From: Allacma fusca
Lineage: Eukaryota; Arthropoda; Collembola; Symphypleona; Sminthuridae
Assembly: GCA_947179485.1 (NCBI GenBank)
Contig: OX359250.1
Location: forward strand, 7,669,873 to 7,733,872
Length of the DNA: 64,000 nt
Direction of reading: 5' to 3'
Shown: one piece after another, positions 38,967 through 49,618 of the stretch
Numbering within the stretch: position 1 is the stretch's first letter
Layout of the letters: the number at the start of each line of letters is the position of its first letter
The notes under the pieces: model-generated
The model's input: the letters and a program-made list of their open reading frames with translations, nothing else
What the model was told of the DNA's origin: nothing
Database searches by the model: none
Position numbers and translations under genes: made by a program

Positions 38967-40696
38967 TCAATTACCATAATAGTGGTGAGCAGGCTCTGGG
39001 TCATACATAGCAGCATTATTATGAGCGTAATCATAGATGGGCCTTGCAGCGGGTGAAACAGCTCGTCCTCCGTGATTAGAATGAGGGCGCATATTGTGCC
39101 GAATTTTATCAACGTAATCCATGGCTCGTGAACTTTCCGGCTGAGAGGTCGGTCGACGTGATGCATCATACGCTGGATTCGCGTAATACGGCTGTTTTGA
39201 AGAATGTCCAGGGGATATAGGTTCACGCGGATATTCGTACTAGAACAAACACGACAAAATGCTGAATTGTGTTAACATTACAATGTGAACTAAATCGTCA
39301 TACAGCTTACGCTTTGACTGTTTCAACTTACTGAATGAGAGTATTGCGCTGAATCATCAGGATATTCGTGTGAGGTTCGACGCGGTATGTGATGTGTCGC
39401 CCGAGCTTGACGAGGTGGAGGAGGTGAGTAAGTTCTAATACTTCTAAATTCCCGAGTCGTCGGGCCTTCTCCTCCCCCTCCACCTCCTTCCAAATACTTG
39501 GAAGCATTGGAAATCCAAGGAAGATCTTCTAGGCTTCGATTATCGCTCAAAACTTGCTGCTTTAAGCATTTAAGAGCATAAGCAACTCTAGCGTAAGCCT
39601 CAGCAGCTGGTGCGGTGACCTGGATAGCGACATGCATGTCTTCATGCAAATGGTAGTATTTAGGATCGTTTCCTCGACGCAGCTGATCTTCCTGTAGACG
39701 TAACCAAACTTACAAGTATCCATTCAGAAAAAAGTTAAAGCACTGGATGTCTTTATAATAGATATTTCCAAACAAACCTTGTCTTTGTCTTTCATAACAC
39801 CTTTCCCCAAAAGAATCATCTTTGTCATAGTCTCTTTCATCAGAGCCTTCAAATAAGCTCCCTTGGGTCCAATGATTCTTCCCGCATAGTTAAACTAGAC
39901 GAAGTAAAAAAACAATATTCTAAAGTATATTAAGACAAAATTATTTTAAACTAATAATATGGCATTTCAGGTACAAAATGCAGCAAGGGCACGACTTTGC
40001 TTACTTAATTTCGTTTTGAAAATGACTGATCAACTGCATACACCTCATAAACAAGAAACTAATTTATAGACATATAAATCGACTTTGACTAGCAAATCTA
40101 AGAAACTGAACGAACGATTCGAGCTAGATCCCTGATTCCATACTTCGTTAAAATAACTTTCCAAACTTGTCGCTACCAAAGTCTCTGTCACTGAAGAAAA
40201 TCTATGATCGCTTTCTACATAACTCTACGAACATAGCTTTGCTCCTTGGACTTGAACTCCTTAACCAATAAAACATAAATTAACACAATCCATAATTATC
40301 AAGTTGAATATGTATTACTTTGGGGAAAACCTTCGAAGGAGGCATAGCCTTGACGTAGAGGGTGATCGGTGTGTCGCTGTACAGATCAATATACCCACTC
40401 TCTTGTCCAGCTCCGACAGCCCCCTTTGAAATAGTGCTCAGTTCTGAAACACACCAAATAATTCCAAACATTCAAATACATCCCACACAGAAATTCCAAG
40501 GGACTCCAGCACCTCCAATACCTTGGGTAATCAGCCGATGTATGATCGGATAGCGCTCCGGGTCCAAGCTGTCCTTCTCATTCATCAAACTGCTCACATA
40601 CTCCGCAAATTTTTCGTCCACCGGGCCATCATATCCTCCTCCTCCTCCAACATTAGGCTTCCTATCCGTCCTCCCGTTGCTCTCAATGTCAGACAT
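38967..40696 (-). CDS. KHDRBS: STAR-family KH RNA-binding protein (Sam68/KHDRBS, qkr58E-like)
   Basis: Nuclear RNA-binding and splicing-regulatory protein of the STAR (signal transduction and activation of RNA) family. Five coding exons read right to left (40522-40696, 40319-40443, 39778-39894, 39332-39691, 38967-39239) and join in frame to 349 aa. Domains in order: Gly-rich start; QUA1 dimerisation helix (about 30-65) with EYVSSLMNEKDSLDPERYP (Sam68: LMAEKDSLDP); KH domain (about 85-180) with FNYAGRIIGPKGAYLK, whose GPKG loop at 109-112 is the GxxG nucleic-acid grip, then LLGKGVMKDK and GNDPKYYHLHEDMHV; Gly-rich linker; SPPPPRQAR, a possible SH3 ligand; and a Tyr-rich tail ending HHYYGN as in Sam68-like proteins. 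An acceptor 2 bp before the ATG (exon edge at 40698) shows that a 5' UTR exon lies further right. Exact orthology within the KHDRBS/qkr58E group is not settled. Confidence 0.93.
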
Positions 40697-41640
40697 CTCT
40701 GGAAAAAGTAACCACCCAATTTGTCAGAACCTTCCCAACCACCTCACAACTCCCTACCACCACATTCCAAAACACACACAAAAATCCAATAATTTAAAAC
40801 AATATTTGTCTCCTCCGCACTCAATCCTCCACTCTGTCCTAATCTTCCACTCGTGTCTATAACTTTTACAATCCCATTACTAAATCCCAAATCCACGGGA
40901 TTCCAATCCCAACAAAAAAAAACACTGAACTAAGTGTCCCCCCCCCCCACCCCCAAATCACTAACCTTTAAATTTCTCACCACCTTCAAACGAACTCAAA
41001 ATAACTTACTTATCTCCAATATAATAACCGGAATGTCCCAGTCTAGTCCGGACCCTTCAGTCTTCTCCCTGTCAATTGAAATAGCACTATCGCAAAAAAT
41101 ATCCGACTTGAAATTCGAGCTTATGACAAGCTCCCAGTCCAACAACCTCTGATAGATATGGAAATATTTTTTAATATTTCTTCACAAAATGTGTCAATCC
41201 TCTGAACTGGAACAACTCTTTTTGTAATAACTGTTCTCACAAATCCCAACCCCAACCTTCCATTCAACTCTCCACACAAACACAATTTTCACTTGTTTTC
41301 TCTTGACTCCAAAGGAACGAGATTATTAATGAGAGACGGAGCGTCAAAAGCGATATCGCATAGAGAGAGAGTCGGATTCGGAGCCGCTATGGAAACTGAC
41401 ACACACAACTGTCGTCTTGGATGTCAAGACCAGCCGTTGTCTCTTCTGTACCTTGCCCGGCTTTTAATTCCCCCCTCAAAAATTACGAGGATGAATGACG
41501 GTTTTTTTTTCAAACACTTCTTCACTTCTATTTTAAATCTCTCACTAGCTCTCTCTCTCTCAAAAATACCAAAGACCCTCAACAACTTGACGGAATTGTC
41601 ATTGAAGCATGCTATTGGGACTCTTGAAGTTGGCAGGATT
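40697..41640 (-). other. Probable STAR-gene 5' UTR / first intron
   Basis: The plus strand is C/A-rich (G/T-rich on the sense strand) to about 41290, with a C run at 40938-40953. The composition changes sharply near 41290, which may mark the transcript start. Short (GA)5 and (CT)6 runs lie near 41369 and 41547. An open frame at 41293-41643 (+) has no recognisable content. Confidence 0.4.
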
Positions 41641-42539
41641 TAAACGTAAACACCAATGAGACGTTCATATGAAATGACTACCAGCACTATAGTCCTCACT
41701 AGGACCTCCGCGTTAAGACACAGTCCCCACATGCCTGGACGCTACGACCCACTCAACACATAACACAGGTGCGGATCCTCGACACAACAAGGGCACAATA
41801 GCAAATGACCAGGACGGAGCCCAACATGTATGTACGTAACTGGAGGGGAATCTATAACTGTGGATGTTTACCTCAGGATTGTCATGTAACCTTCCGGAGT
41901 AGAGCGGAGATAGGATTCTGACTCTTATCCGACCTACCCTGTTTTTTATTATACACATGTTCATGCTAGTGCTAGCATGGCATAGCACCGCATGTATGCT
42001 ATTAAACCAGGGTGAGCCAGTGTGTGGACGTTATGTAGCTAGTGCTGTAATATTGTACTCGTTTAGTTTTGTACTTTTGTATTGTTTTTGTCTTTGGTAC
42101 AAAACTAAACAAACAATATCCATTTTCGAGATACAAAACTAAAACAAAAACAAAACAGGAATTGAAAAAAACAATACAATCCAAATTGTATTGTTTCAAG
42201 GTTCTAGAGACGCTAGAAATTTACTAAAGTGATTGTTGTAATAGATTTCTAGAGCACATAGGAATTGATTTGTGTAATTGGAATCGTGAAAAAACACGTC
42301 AAAGCACAAAAACTGGGCATTGACTAATTATTGGTAGATTCGCCTACTATCGCCCATATAAAATATACACTTACATTGAGTATGTCATTCTAGTGTCATG
42401 TGACCATTAATGCGCCAATAAAGTCAATCATAGGTGATTTACTACTAGTTACTCACCAAGTTTCATTATAGGTCATGCGCCCCTTAAAACCGTAATCTGT
42501 CATGAGACTATTGGTGACCCAATAAGGTCAATTTGAGGT

Positions 42540-42657
42540 CACATGACCTCAGATTGACCTTACTGTGTCACTAGTAGTCACATGACCTCAGATTGGCCTT
42601 ACTGTGTCACTAATAGTCACACGACCTCAGATTGACCTTACTGTGTCACTAATAGTT
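42540..42657. repeat. 39-bp tandem repeat with palindromic GGTCA..TGACC start
   Basis: Three copies of a 39-bp unit (AGTCACATGACCTCAGATTG then RCCTTACTGTGTCACTAAT) within the hAT-type element. The first copy is preceded by its own inverse, so that AAGGTCAATTTGAGGTCA and TGACCTCAGATTGACCTT flank a CA centre and form a near-perfect palindrome of about 38 bp (42522-42562). Confidence 0.85.
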
Positions 42658-42730
42658 GCATGATTTTGACTGTTACCATATTGATTATTAAAGGTTTGTA
42701 ACGGCTGAGCCCACTATATCAACCAATAAA

Positions 42731-42760
42731 ACCCTATTATTATTATTATTATTATTATTA
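42731..42760. repeat. (ATT)n microsatellite inside the hAT-type element
   Basis: Pure ATT triplets, about ten copies, in the core of the transposon. Confidence 0.9.
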
Positions 42761-43595
42761 TATTGATTATTAGACGCCACCGATAAGAGGTACTAGTTGT
42801 AGGTTACATTTAATGTGGATTAGTAAGACGTCATGAAAAAGGTCACGAATTAAATCAACACTGGCTAATGACAATTCAATGGCATCAGATATGATACCAA
42901 TGAATCGGTACAGATCAATAAAATTTGCTAACCGTATGGTTTAAATGTTGACCTGGATAAATCTAGTCTGTGTCTAACAAAGACAAAAGACCTAGTCTAA
43001 CAAACGAACTATGCGATTTGTAAATGTAGTCCACGCATAGGGGACATTTCTACATCGATGAAATAGGTGGTAAAAGCCAACGGCTGAGCCAATTGAAAAT
43101 ACAGATATACAGAGCCCACGCGTCTACTCTATCCATTCTGATTTTAAGCAATGGTAGTGAATATTGTTTATGAAATTATGTTCTTCTGGAAATTACAATG
43201 TGGTTATTAAAGGGATTATTCACAAATAGGTTGGTGCCACAGAATTGCACCCTTCAAAATTCGACCGTCAACAGATTCAATGCATTTTATATGGGAGATT
43301 CGTCAATGACTGGTTTTTTGATCTTTTACGTAATTTTTAAACAACTAAATTGCACAAATCAATTCCTACGTGCTCTTGAACTCAGATACAACTATCACTT
43401 TAGCAAATTTCTAGCGTCTTCTAGAACCTTAGAACAATACAATACAGATTGTACAAAAACAAAAACAATCTGATAGAAGTACAAAACAAAAACAAAACTC
43501 GGAGTACAAAACAATATCTTAGTTGTACTACTTTTGTACTTTTCGCCAAAGTACAATACAATACTAAAAGGACAAATTACAGCACTATATGTAGC

Positions 43596-46258
43596 AATCC
43601 TTGGTGGAGTCAGTGATGATTCGGGGCTGGGACTGTGTTATAGCAGTCAATGAGCACAGTCCACTGAATATTACTTGCTTGAGTTGGTTGGATCCTTAAG
43701 GGTTAAATTAAGGAATTAATTAAATTTATGAATTATTGATGATGGGATAGCGTTTTCATGGAAATGGGTACTCAGTACCGGGTCTGAGGCTGGGGTTTTA
43801 GAGTTGGGCCACCTCAACCTGGGATGGGGTTTTTGACTTGGAAATCTACTATTCTTAAGGGATTAATTCTTAAGTGGATGACTTAAGTGGGATTTTAAAT
43901 TCCATAATAGTTGAGTTTAATATTGGCAAATAATTGAGGGAATTAAATTCTGTTACAATGGGAAGCTATTGGAACTGTTTTAATTGTAGGTTTTTATTGT
44001 AAAACAAATTCAACTGATTTTGTAATGCAATACTGGCCCAATAGAGTTGACTGGCGGGTTTGATTGCAAATCTGACCGTAGTAATATGTTAATTGAGAAT
44101 AACTGAACTCCACGGATGTTGTAAATAATTAAGAAACTGGGCAGAGCCTTTTAAACTGAAAAACTGGTGTAAATTGTAAATGATCTTCTTAATTTTTTGA
44201 AAACCTTGAGTAACTGAGCTTCTTAATTCCTCCAAAATTGGTCTGAACGTTACTATTGCAAAACAGGCATAACTGATCTTCTTAATCGTGATCAAACTAG
44301 CCTGACTGGTCTTTCCAAGTATTGCAAAAAACTCCCCCAAGGGATTTTCAAAATCCAAAATGTATGAAGAGGAATTCAATTTTTCCGTAATATTCCGCCG
44401 GCATAGCCGTACAACTGCCCTTCACAACTCAACCCGTCGCTGCAGTTACTAACACACTTGTACATGTGTGAAATCATACAATTTCATTGTAAAATTAGTG
44501 GTCAAGTTTGACAATCCCCCACACCCTCTCCATTTATATTTAAAGGTTTTCATGTCCGACGGGAAATGAGGTAATTCAAAGTAGCACTGGATTGAAGGAA
44601 TACTCCGATTGAAGGAGTAAGTACATAAGTAACTCAACGGTTGCTTTAAAACCCGGGAAACTGAGTCACTATCGGAGGACAAATACCGTAGAATGGTTTA
44701 CCCCCATGGGGACATGTACCCTAGACTGAGTTTTGACATTTGGGGATGGATCCCATACAATAATTTTTAAAATTTTGGGATGGATGCCCTTACAGTAAGT
44801 TTTTGAAATTGAGGACGGATACCATAGAATGAGTTTTAAAATTTTGGGACGGATCCCATAAAATGACTTGGGAAATTGGGGAAGGGTACTTGAGATGCCC
44901 TTAATAAGTAAAAAAATTGTGGAATGTGAGACGGTCCAAGGGCTCAGACTCGCACAGTCCAGAGGTGATGAGCACTGTTGACGGCAGGTTCTATGGGACT
45001 TTACTGCCAACTGCCAGTGAGGGATTGCATATATGTGCTATGAAGATATGGAGTTTATGGAGAGGAACGTAGGGAGTAGTTATTTATTTTTTTTGCTTCC
45101 GAAATGGAAAGAGTTGAAGGGAAAAGGGTGCGGAGCGCTCTCTCTGGATGAAGGGTGAATTTGGAATTGTAGTCATTCGGAGATGTCCTACTTGTCGGGA
45201 AAAAAATCTGCTTGGTTTTTGGCTGGAACGTCATGGCGGTCGAGGGAACATAAACAACACATTATTATTACTCATCATAATAATTGTTCATTCGTACATT
45301 TAAAACGCCAATTTGAAAGCACGTTACATTGGGATTTGTGATTGAGACTGATTCCATCTTCGAGGTCATCACTTCCTTCAACTTCCCCAGTAATCAAATG
45401 TCAACGGAGTATTGTGTGTGTGTGTGTGAGGGAGAATTTTAAAATTACTGGACCTGCCTCTTGTCGCCTGTATAGAATTGGATTATTTTTTATTTTTATT
45501 CTTCCAAAAAGTATTAATTATTCTTAAATTATTTGATCAACTTGTCTTCTGTTTTTTTGTTGTGGAGTTTGAAGTAATCAGAAGTGAATGTGAACTGCGA
45601 GTTACCTCAGCTGAGATTCAACAAGGATTTCAAGAGTTTTGAACTGAAATTATTGTAGCCTTTGTGTGAATTTAGTGCTGATCGCGGACATACACGTGCA
45701 GAATATAAATATAAAGCGCAAGTGTGTTTACCTCTGACCAAGATTCACCACATGGCTTACAGCATTATACGTTTCGGTATTTAAGGGAAATTAATTAAAT
45801 TGGATCGAGATTGGATTCATAATGTGAGGGAATTTTTAAATTCAAGTTTATATTATCATTGGGTGTATATATATTCCGTTGGGATATTTACTAGTAATGA
45901 TGTCTTTGGATTGAAGTTTGGATGGACTTGGGCTTGATGTTATTTCGGGTGCTGGAGTGACAGCATCTGACATATGTGTAAAATGTTGTAATTTTGCAAA
46001 AAAAAAAAAAAAAATGTATGCTAATATTTTGTTATGATGTGCTGGATTTATTATTGGACGTATAGTGTGTCACTTGGATGGAGGTGCTGAGGTTCAAAGT
46101 ATCTTTGGATGATTATTGTGATGTTGAAGTCATTAGTTGGGAATGAAATGAGTATTGGGTGTGATGTAGTTTTTTTTTTAATGATGGGAGTGAAAGAGGA
46201 AATTGAATTGTTTGTATGTAGGCAAAGTACCAGTGTTCCCGATGCGGGGGGAGCGGGA
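43596..46258. other. 5' flank and probable leader region of the BTB-ZF gene
   Basis: Largely G/T-rich on the plus strand. It contains the ~35-bp tandem repeat at 44690-44890 and a (TG)n run at 45414-45428. An acceptor at 46221 (tttgtatgtag) opens the first coding exon; the upstream leader exon was not identified. Open frames here have no recognisable content. Confidence 0.45.
44690..44890. repeat. ~35-bp imperfect tandem repeat
   Basis: About five copies of a 34-36-bp unit built on GGGACGGATCCCATA followed by ATGAGTTTTAAAATTT. Copies differ at many positions. It opens a spurious minus-strand frame. Confidence 0.75.
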
Positions 46259-49200
46259 ATGCCCAGTGGGATTCCATCAACGAATATGATGGGTGTCCCA
46301 GCGATGACTCCTTTACCGTCAATACCTGCTCCACAGATTATGAATCCGGAAGGAGCACAGCAATTTTGCCTTCGATGGAACAGCTACCCAGCGACAGTTG
46401 CAACACAATTGGCAGCTCTCCGTGCCACCGAGGATTTCGTGGACGTCACATTGGCTTGTGATGGACGTCAACTGAAGGCTCATAAACTGGTTCTTTCCGC
46501 TTGTTCACCTTATTTCATGCAGCTTTTGAAAGTAAGGGAATGTTACTATAGATGGGAATTTTGTGTACGGATTTTAATGGTGTGCTCGGAGCGGAGATGA
46601 ATTTTAGTCGTGTGTACTAGGTATTCGGGTTTTAAAAACGGATGTTCTGTTATTTTTGTAGAGTACTCCGTGCCAACATCCAGTGATATTTCTACGTGAT
46701 GTCGGTTTCCGACAGCTCGTTGCACTCCTTGAATTTATGTATGCTGGAGAAGTGAATGTGTCTCAAGTTGAGCTTCCAGCCTTGCTCCGCACTGCTGAAT
46801 CCCTACAAGTGCGGGGTTTGGCCGATACAACCGCCAACAATAACAATAATAGCACCTGTGCCCCGCAACAAAAACCTGTAATAATTTTGGGAATTGTTGA
46901 TACATTTATTTGTTTTTTATTTGCATTATGGAGAAGGATTTGTACATTCCGGTTTGTTTGTTAGGCTTTTTCTCCATCTTACGGACAAACAGTTGGTGCT
47001 CCTGTGATGACAAATACCCCACCTGCACCGATACCTGCGGATCCACCAACTTGCTCTGAACCCAGCCCAGCAGATCCTGTGGCGGCCCCAACACCACCCA
47101 AGCAGAGTCGTCGAGAAGAAAGAAGCGTGACCTCTGGGGGTGAACGACAGGCCGAGGATGAAGAAAATTCCAGTGATTCAAACGAATCACATGAAGAATT
47201 TGAGGTAATTTAGAGAAGAATTAATTCCATATGTGCTCTAGCTAAGACTCTATATTAGCTATAATTGAATGTTTGGTGGTATGCCATTTGTTTAATTTCT
47301 GAATTTTTTGAAACCCGTCACAGACTGTTGACCAAGATATGAAGCCGTATTTGCCCGACGAATCTGCACCAGAGCAAGTAGACCAGCCAGGTAACATAGA
47401 TCGATATTTTCTTTCCGTTCTTAACTTACAGTCATTTGCTGTTTGATGGGTACCCGAGCAGTTTGACACCAAGTGAAGAATTTATGAGCTGCATACCTAC
47501 TAAAAGGGACGTATTTCAAGTTTTGAATTGCTGTGAAAAATATTCTTAGCCTTTGTCATATGATATATCTTGGTTTTTCTCTTGCACGAAATGCTCCGCA
47601 AAGAAATATGATACTTTCGAATCAGGTTATCAGAATTTCTATTTGACGTATAAAGTTCAAGTTGGCTTTTTCTTTTCGATTCTCTTCTCCTATTTCAAAC
47701 TAAAGTAATTTCACACTGCTAGTAGTGGTCCTCTTGTCTGAATGATGAAAACTCGTGTCACGAAAACAATTTTCTCCCAATTACTTGCAATTTAGTTAAT
47801 ATAATCGTCTAAAACATTCTTGAGCAACGTCCGCTACTCAGAGTATTGTCTGCTTGGAATAAATGGCAGTCTTTCTAATGCAGGAAAAATTGTCTCGGGT
47901 TTGTATTTGAAGAAATTGAAAAGGAATTTTTCTCCCTTGTAGTTGATTCTTTCGATGGTGGAGAAATAGATGAACCCGAAGTGGATTCATTAAATGTCAA
48001 TCAAACGAACGTTGGAAGTTCTGTGGCAGGAAGTCAGTCCGAAGAGGAGACATCCGAAGAAGAGGATGATGACGACGATGGCGAATACAAAGACATAAGT
48101 TATCAGTTTGATCCATCGTATAAGCAAGGTATGAACTTAAAAGGAAGTTGCATTTTTAAAATAAATTACTAAACCTCATCTGCGTTGCTGAGATGTATGT
48201 GGATTGTTATTTGATTAATTTCGAAATATTTTTCAACGTTCGAGCTTCATGATTTTGGAGTCTCACTTTTTATAATGAGTATTATATGGAACTAAAGTAT
48301 CTCGAAAGCATGTTGTCCAATTTATTTCATTATGCAATCTGAATCGCTTAGCAAACGTCTGCAACTATGAGCGTGTTATGCATTAAATTAGTTGGAAAAA
48401 ATCGTATTTAATAGTTTAAATGCATTAGCCAGAAATGCTACTGCTGTAAAAACTAGCTAGTTTCGCAGCTTTCCTCGCCAGGAGTTTGACAAGTTTGAAA
48501 TCATGAGATAAGCTATGTTTTATTTATAACTCATCCTACGATCTTAATCAAGAAAGAAAGAGGCTGTTTTGGTAACACTAGTTTAGGGTTTTCTAGTAGT
48601 TCTAAGAAATAGCATATCTCCAAGAAAAATCATTCTTTTTAATTTGATGAAGGAGATAACACTTTCGTGTGTGGTATTAGGCATTTGTGTGCTTAAATAT
48701 ATTTTCTGAAGGAGTTGAAAAACCCTGAGTGTTTGAGTATATTTTGTTTTATAATGATTCGCTTGTTATATTCTCACGGATTCTGACAATTTTATAAAAA
48801 ATAGCTAGGATATATGAGTGGCTGGTTCAGAATTGAAACATGGAAAAGGCAATGTTTGCATAATCTTCCCGTCGATAAAACTTCCTTTACTTGTAATACA
48901 AAATTTGAAATCCAGAATATGTTATTTTTACTAAATAAATTACGGTTATGGATTGAAATCTGATTCGAGGGCAACGCAAACATGAAGAGATACGCATAGC
49001 GGGGTAATGTGTCATAAGTTAGAACAGATTATACGTTGAGTGAATAGATGCTACGATAAGCCGTGATGTCATTAGTCAATATCCTTTAAGTTCCCTTATA
49101 AGACGCTAATATGTAGTTGGCTCGGGGTAAAGAGAAAATATCGATTTTGTTTCAGAAGCTATAAAAATAATATTTTTTTTGGTACAGAGTCGTTGCCGGA

Positions 49201-49618
49201 TCTTGATGGAAGTGCAAATGGCGAGAACGTTCCTGGACCGTCAGGAGTGGGTGGACAACTCCCAGACGGTGATGGAAGCGGAGGTGGGGGGAGTGGGAAG
49301 GAAGATGGGGGGAACGGTGGAACAGGTGGTGGAGGGAGTGGAAGTGGAAGCGCTAGAAATCGTTTGTCTCGTTCACTTTGGCCTCCCGGAATTCCGTACC
49401 ATGGACCTCAACAGTGCCCATACTGTCCCAGAGTACTGAGTAACGTTGGAAATTGGAGAAAGCACGTGTTAACCATGCATTTTGCTCGCGAAAAAGTGTA
49501 CAAGTGTAATCATTGTGCGAGTGCCTTCAGAACAGCTGAGTATTTGCAAAAACACTATGTACGTGTCCATAACTACCCTCAGAAGATGACTAGAAGAAAA
49601 TATGTGGAGCAAACATAG
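46259..49618 (+). CDS. BTB/POZ - C2H2 zinc-finger transcription factor (broad-like, TTK group)
   Basis: Nuclear DNA-binding regulator of the arthropod tramtrack/broad/lola group. Six coding exons (46259-46531, 46662-46877, 46965-47204, 47324-47390, 47943-48128, 49188-49618) join in frame to 470 aa. The BTB dimerisation domain (about 34-145) starts QQFCLRWNSY and contains EDFVDVTLACDGRQLKAHK, VLSACSPYF and STPCQHPVIFLRDV, closest in wording to Broad-Complex proteins. A Pro-rich and acidic middle follows, then a Gly/Ser linker (about 347-383) and two C2H2 fingers of spacing C-x2-C-x12-H-x4-H (404-425 and 434-455), ending VEQT. I chose the first in-frame ATG after the acceptor at 46221; the frame stays open upstream, so a longer N-terminus is possible. 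Lola and broad genes splice one BTB part to several alternative finger exons; I find only this finger exon within the window. AATAAA lies at 50343 and later. Orthology to broad is not proven. Confidence 0.93.

Larger units (their letters stand above)
42032..43595. mobile_element. Intact non-autonomous hAT-type element with 8-bp target duplication
   Basis: The element spans 42040-43587 (1,548 bp) and is flanked on both sides by TATGTAGC (42032-42039 and 43588-43595). Its ends are long inverted repeats: 42040-42325 and the reverse complement of 43302-43587, each 286 bp, with clear though imperfect identity (outer end TAGTGCTGTAAT; inner landmarks GACGCTAGAAATTT, TAGGAATTGATTTGTG, CATTGAC). Eight-bp duplication and a YAGNG tip are hAT-superfamily traits. 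The core has no transposase frame; it holds 39-bp tandem repeats (42540-42657) and an (ATT)n run. So it is a MITE-like, trans-mobilised copy. Small differences between the two ends suggest a moderate age, while the duplication is still perfect. Confidence 0.9.

Noticed and set aside
43198..43473. 91-codon frame inside the hAT-type element
   Set aside because: It runs into the right inverted repeat and shows no transposase or BED-finger motif.
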